Shown here piece by piece: positions 61,120 to 64,000 of a stretch of 64,000 bases of DNA. A program made the translations under genes and the position numbers. The notes under the pieces are model-generated. The model ran no database searches. It was not told the origin of the DNA and worked only from the letters and a program-made list of their open reading frames with translations. Numbering within the stretch: the stretch's first letter is position 1; the number at the start of each line of letters is the position of its first letter. The DNA comes from Tamarix chinensis (lineage: Eukaryota > Streptophyta > Magnoliopsida > Caryophyllales > Tamaricaceae): assembly GCA_030549775.1 (NCBI GenBank), contig CM060172.1, forward strand, positions 126,407,122-126,471,121, given 5' to 3'.

Positions 61120-61665
61120 CTTAAAAGGCTGCAGACAAAGGGCCAACTGAGATCTTATGGAATGCTAGTATATGTCACATATGCTCCCTATAATAAATAA
61201 GATGAAAATCACTCACACCTTTTCTTTGAACTTGTTTATGCAATAAATATTGGTTGCCTGTTTTGCACAAGGTAGGGTGTAATAAAAAACTCACCACCTA
61301 GATGAAAGTAATGCATTGGGCTAATGCAAGAGGAAGAGGACTAAGAATAAGGAAGCATATTTTTTGGGCAATGGTTGTTGCTACCATTTACCACATTTAG
61401 AAAGAAAGAAATACAATACTTTTTGCTAACGAGCATAGATATTCCAAATGTGTGTAAAAACAATTCCTCTATGATATGATGAAGAGAATGACTAAATTTC
61501 AAAATTTTCAATCTTATACTAGGTTGGTAGGATGGATAGATAAGCTAGCTTGGCCCTGTTTCCATTAATTCTAAGTCTTTACTTTTGAGATTGTAAGCTT
61601 CAATTTTCTTACTTTTTGTAAGTAAGAAAATCATTTTACTTATCAAAATAAAAATAAAAATAGAG
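61120..61665 (+). pseudogene. LINE (non-LTR retrotransposon) 3' end relic
   Basis: Across frameshifts the plus strand reads DKGPTEILWNASICHICS, then DENHSHLFFELVYAINIGCL (the zinc-finger-like segment that follows reverse transcriptase in plant LINEs, pattern C..C....E(S/T).(D/S)HLFFEC). It then reads WAMVVATIYHI-stop-KERNTILF, the family's IYHIWKERN with the Trp codon now TAG. An A-rich AAAATAAAAATAAAAAT at about 61645-61662 fits a LINE tail. It is 5'-truncated, as is usual for LINE copies. Confidence 0.75.
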
Positions 61666-62534
61666 GTTCAATACTCAACCTAAATCACCTTATTTTTATT
61701 AATCTCTTTTTTGGGAGGAAATCAAGGTGAAGGGTAAATCTTAAATGATATAACAATCATTCATCCTAACTCATCTCAATTCAAACAAAATTAAAGTAAC
61801 TTATGCCTATGTTAGATAAATATATCCAAATAATATTTAAAACACTAACTCTAATTCATCTATATTATTTTCAATTAGATGAATTTTCATTGTTTATTCT
61901 TATTTTGATTCATCCCAATCTAAATGAACCATGAGCAAGTAACAGAGAAAATTGATGTATTTTTATTTTAAATAAATATTTCTAAGATAAAAATAAACAA
62001 AGTAAAAAAAAGTGTTATTTTTGTAGGTATCATATTATAATTAATTTATTCATCAATTAAAAAAATAGAGGCTTGAAAGAAGTGTGTATTTCCTTTCAAG
62101 ATTTCTAGTTACCTTAGTCCAAACAAATATAATTAAATATTTATTCCTTATAGTGTGTTTTAATGAAGATTGAATTAGGTTAATGGAGGTAAAGTTTTAC
62201 GTTAATCTTATTCGAAAACCTTTTTTGAGGGTTAGGTTAGGTTAAAATTAATCTCTCAAATATTTACTTCTGAATCGATGGTTAAAAAAATTAAAATTAA
62301 TTTATTAATACAACTTGAGTAATTACCTCAATTCACCTTGAAACATGGTAACCAAAATATGCACTTTAGTATAATTTAACTTGCTCTTACTGAACAATGT
62401 TGTAAGTTAACAGGATTGAGTAACTGAGGGTGTGAAAATGAAGAATTTTGGCATGGAGAAGAAAAAAAACGTTTGATAATAATTGGCCACTATCAAACTT
62501 GTAGTTGTTAGAGGCAATGGTAAACAACAAAACT
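61666..62534. other. AT-rich non-coding interval
   Basis: No gene, element border or structured repeat recognised. Confidence 0.4.
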
Positions 62535-62824
62535 ATGTTTTGGTGTTGTTTTTCCTCCCACATTGATTGAATACTTGGTTTTAAAGTAATTTATATTTTC
62601 TCTTCTCTTTTGGTATGTTTAAGTTGAAATCTTGTGTTCATTTTTTTGGGTTAACCATGTAATAGGTAGGACCATGCGCATGTTTTGGTGTTGTTTTTCC
62701 TCCCACATTGATTGAATACTTGGTTTTAAAGTGATTTATATTTTCTCTTCTCTTTTGGTATGTTTACGTTGAAATCTTGTGTTCATTTTTTTGGGTTAAC
62801 CATGTAATAGGTAGGACCATGTGC
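62535..62824. repeat. 145-bp tandem duplication
   Basis: Copies 62535-62679 and 62680-62824 both begin ATGTTTTGGTGTTGTTTTTC and end with GGTAGGACCATG(C/T)GC. Only a few substitutions separate them, so the duplication is recent. Confidence 0.95.
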
Positions 62825-63910
62825 ATGTTGACACAGACATCGTTATCTGTCTAGCTGGACAATTCAAGTTGGGCATATGGCATGGGTCTTTGATCCGAAG
62901 TGGCTAAATGCCCTTTCTTTTTAGATGAATTTTTCTTAGCATTTTTTTCATTTTACTATTCATATAAGCAGTCATCTGTGCTATTGGTTTTGGGTACAAA
63001 TTTTCCTTTTTTTTTCACCTATTATTTTTAAAAGCCACATTTTAGTTATTGGGTTTATTCAATTTTTCCCCACTTTTTAGCCCTCTTGTTCAACAAGCTT
63101 TCTTTATTCATTTTTCATAGAGAAATTAAGGTCATTGTTATGCATTCTCCGTAACTTTCAGTCCTAAGTACACGAGACTAAAAGCTTGTTGTATCAACCT
63201 TAGGGACAATAAGACCGAAGGATTGCACTTCGTTCTAGGACTAGCTAAAATATTACTTTAAGGAAACAATTCTATTTGTGACACAACAAAATTTGGTAAG
63301 TATTCTTTCATTTTTTTCCCTTCACCTTTGGGTATTCGCTTCATTATTTCTTTCATTATGAAGCGATATTTCAAAGATATTATATATCATAGGATTATTT
63401 TTGTTTTTGGCTTAACAATTTATGGAATATGACTTAACCGATGTTGATGTTGTTGAGACTTTTGGTGTTACAATTTTATGCTCAAAATTGTAATTATATT
63501 TGGCTTTTTATTTCCATTACCTAGACATGTTTTTTCTCGATTTTTTGTGCTATTATACACTGTCTATTATACTATCTTTTGCTCCAATTCTAGTGATATT
63601 AGTTATTTTTTTTATTTTTTTTATTATTTACTTTGAATATTAGTGGGTACTATTAGCAATAATATAGTTTGTAAATTTCAATTTTACTTCCAATAAGTGC
63701 CAAATTAGAAACTAGGTTAATTTAATTCAATTGGAGAGCCATTGCAATTGTTGTTTGTTTACGGTGATCAGTTTTGGACTTTAGTATTCAAGTGACATTG
63801 TTTATCTTTCTCCTTACTGTTGTTTCGGTATAATCGAGTATTTTGTTTGGGATCTTTCTTTGTTGGGAATTGTTTATAATTTTGTGGTATTTATGTTTGG
63901 ATAGATTATT
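62825..63910. other. possible leader/LTR of a Ty1/copia-type element
   Basis: Non-coding DNA upstream of the gag-like frame. No iMet primer-binding site (TGGTATCA) was found, so the LTR border is undetermined. GGTAAGTATTC at about 63295-63305 could be a splice donor of a leader intron. Confidence 0.3.
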
Positions 63911-64000
63911 ATGGCTTTTGTTACTTTTAAGGTCTTACCAAATATGTCAAAGTTGGAACCATCGGAAGGTACAAACCATAAAATTCGATGTTGTTGTTTG
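63911..64000 (+). pseudogene. start of a Ty1/copia-type gag polyprotein (partial, runs off the window)
   Basis: The frame opens with MAFVTFKVLPN followed by MSKLEPSEGTNHK. SKLEP.(E/D)GTNY is the beginning of plant Ty1/copia gag (UBN2-type) proteins, normally followed by KRW. Here it reads KIRCCCL, suggesting a frameshift or decay. It is open to the right edge. The identification rests on about a dozen residues, so it is tentative. Confidence 0.4.

Overview
Organism and setting. The window is AT-rich, repeat-dense nuclear DNA of a flowering plant. The evidence is a plant-style ribosomal-protein promoter (TGGGCY site II motifs plus a telo-box), relics of plant lineages of PIF/Harbinger, hAT, LINE and Athila-type Ty3/gypsy elements, and long LTRs ending TG..CA with 5-bp target duplications. 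A eudicot is plausible, but the sequence does not name a species. No bacterial, organellar or rRNA genes were seen. I found one intact protein-coding gene, and it is tiny: the 25-codon ribosomal protein gene RPL41 (eL41) at 40442-43321. It is split by a 2.8-kb intron, so it cannot appear as an open reading frame of ordinary size.

Layout. (1) 1-8525: a PIF/Harbinger element (transposase relic plus Myb/trihelix-type ORF2 relic, minus strand) broken by two LTRs, A (1-1881) and B (4492-7743). (2) 8520-25362: an Athila-type retrotransposon relic (LTR, degraded PBS, gag zinc knuckle, protease, reverse transcriptase). LTR J (8526-21386) sits in the first bases of its LTR, and J is itself interrupted by LTRs C (10275-14740) and D (15919-20696). 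(3) 25363-28529: LTR I, then 3 kb of unassigned sequence. (4) 31595-39217: LTR E with a 3350-bp hAT element (35648-38997) nested in it. The hAT element carries a transposase C-terminus relic and a rearranged fragment of a G-type LTR. (5) 40236-43695: RPL41 with promoter, a 709-bp hAT MITE in its intron, and a 1648-bp hAT-like element just past the stop codon. (6) 46040-54625: LTR F with LTR G (49085-53895) nested inside. (7) 56393-60719: LTR H. (8) 60720-64000: a LINE 3' end relic, a 145-bp tandem duplication, and the start of a Ty1/copia-type gag at the window edge.

Central observation. At least eight related long LTRs (about 3.3-4.8 kb each) occur as single copies. Most keep recognisable 5-bp target duplications, and none has gag-pol of its own beside it. 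They share one architecture in the sense direction: a TATA box about 0.8 kb in; a GC-rich tract; an (ATT)n tract; a short exon-like block with splice-like edges (AG|GTGAA .. AG|GTAAGG); minisatellite units framed by CCAC..GTGG; a double stem-loop; a splice-acceptor-like TTTGYRCAG|GT; and, about 100-150 bases before the 3' end, a 19-bp stem-loop. The primary sequence of that stem differs completely between subfamilies while pairing is kept, mostly through G.U-compatible changes. This covarying hairpin and the conserved intron-like layout are the best candidates for something undescribed.
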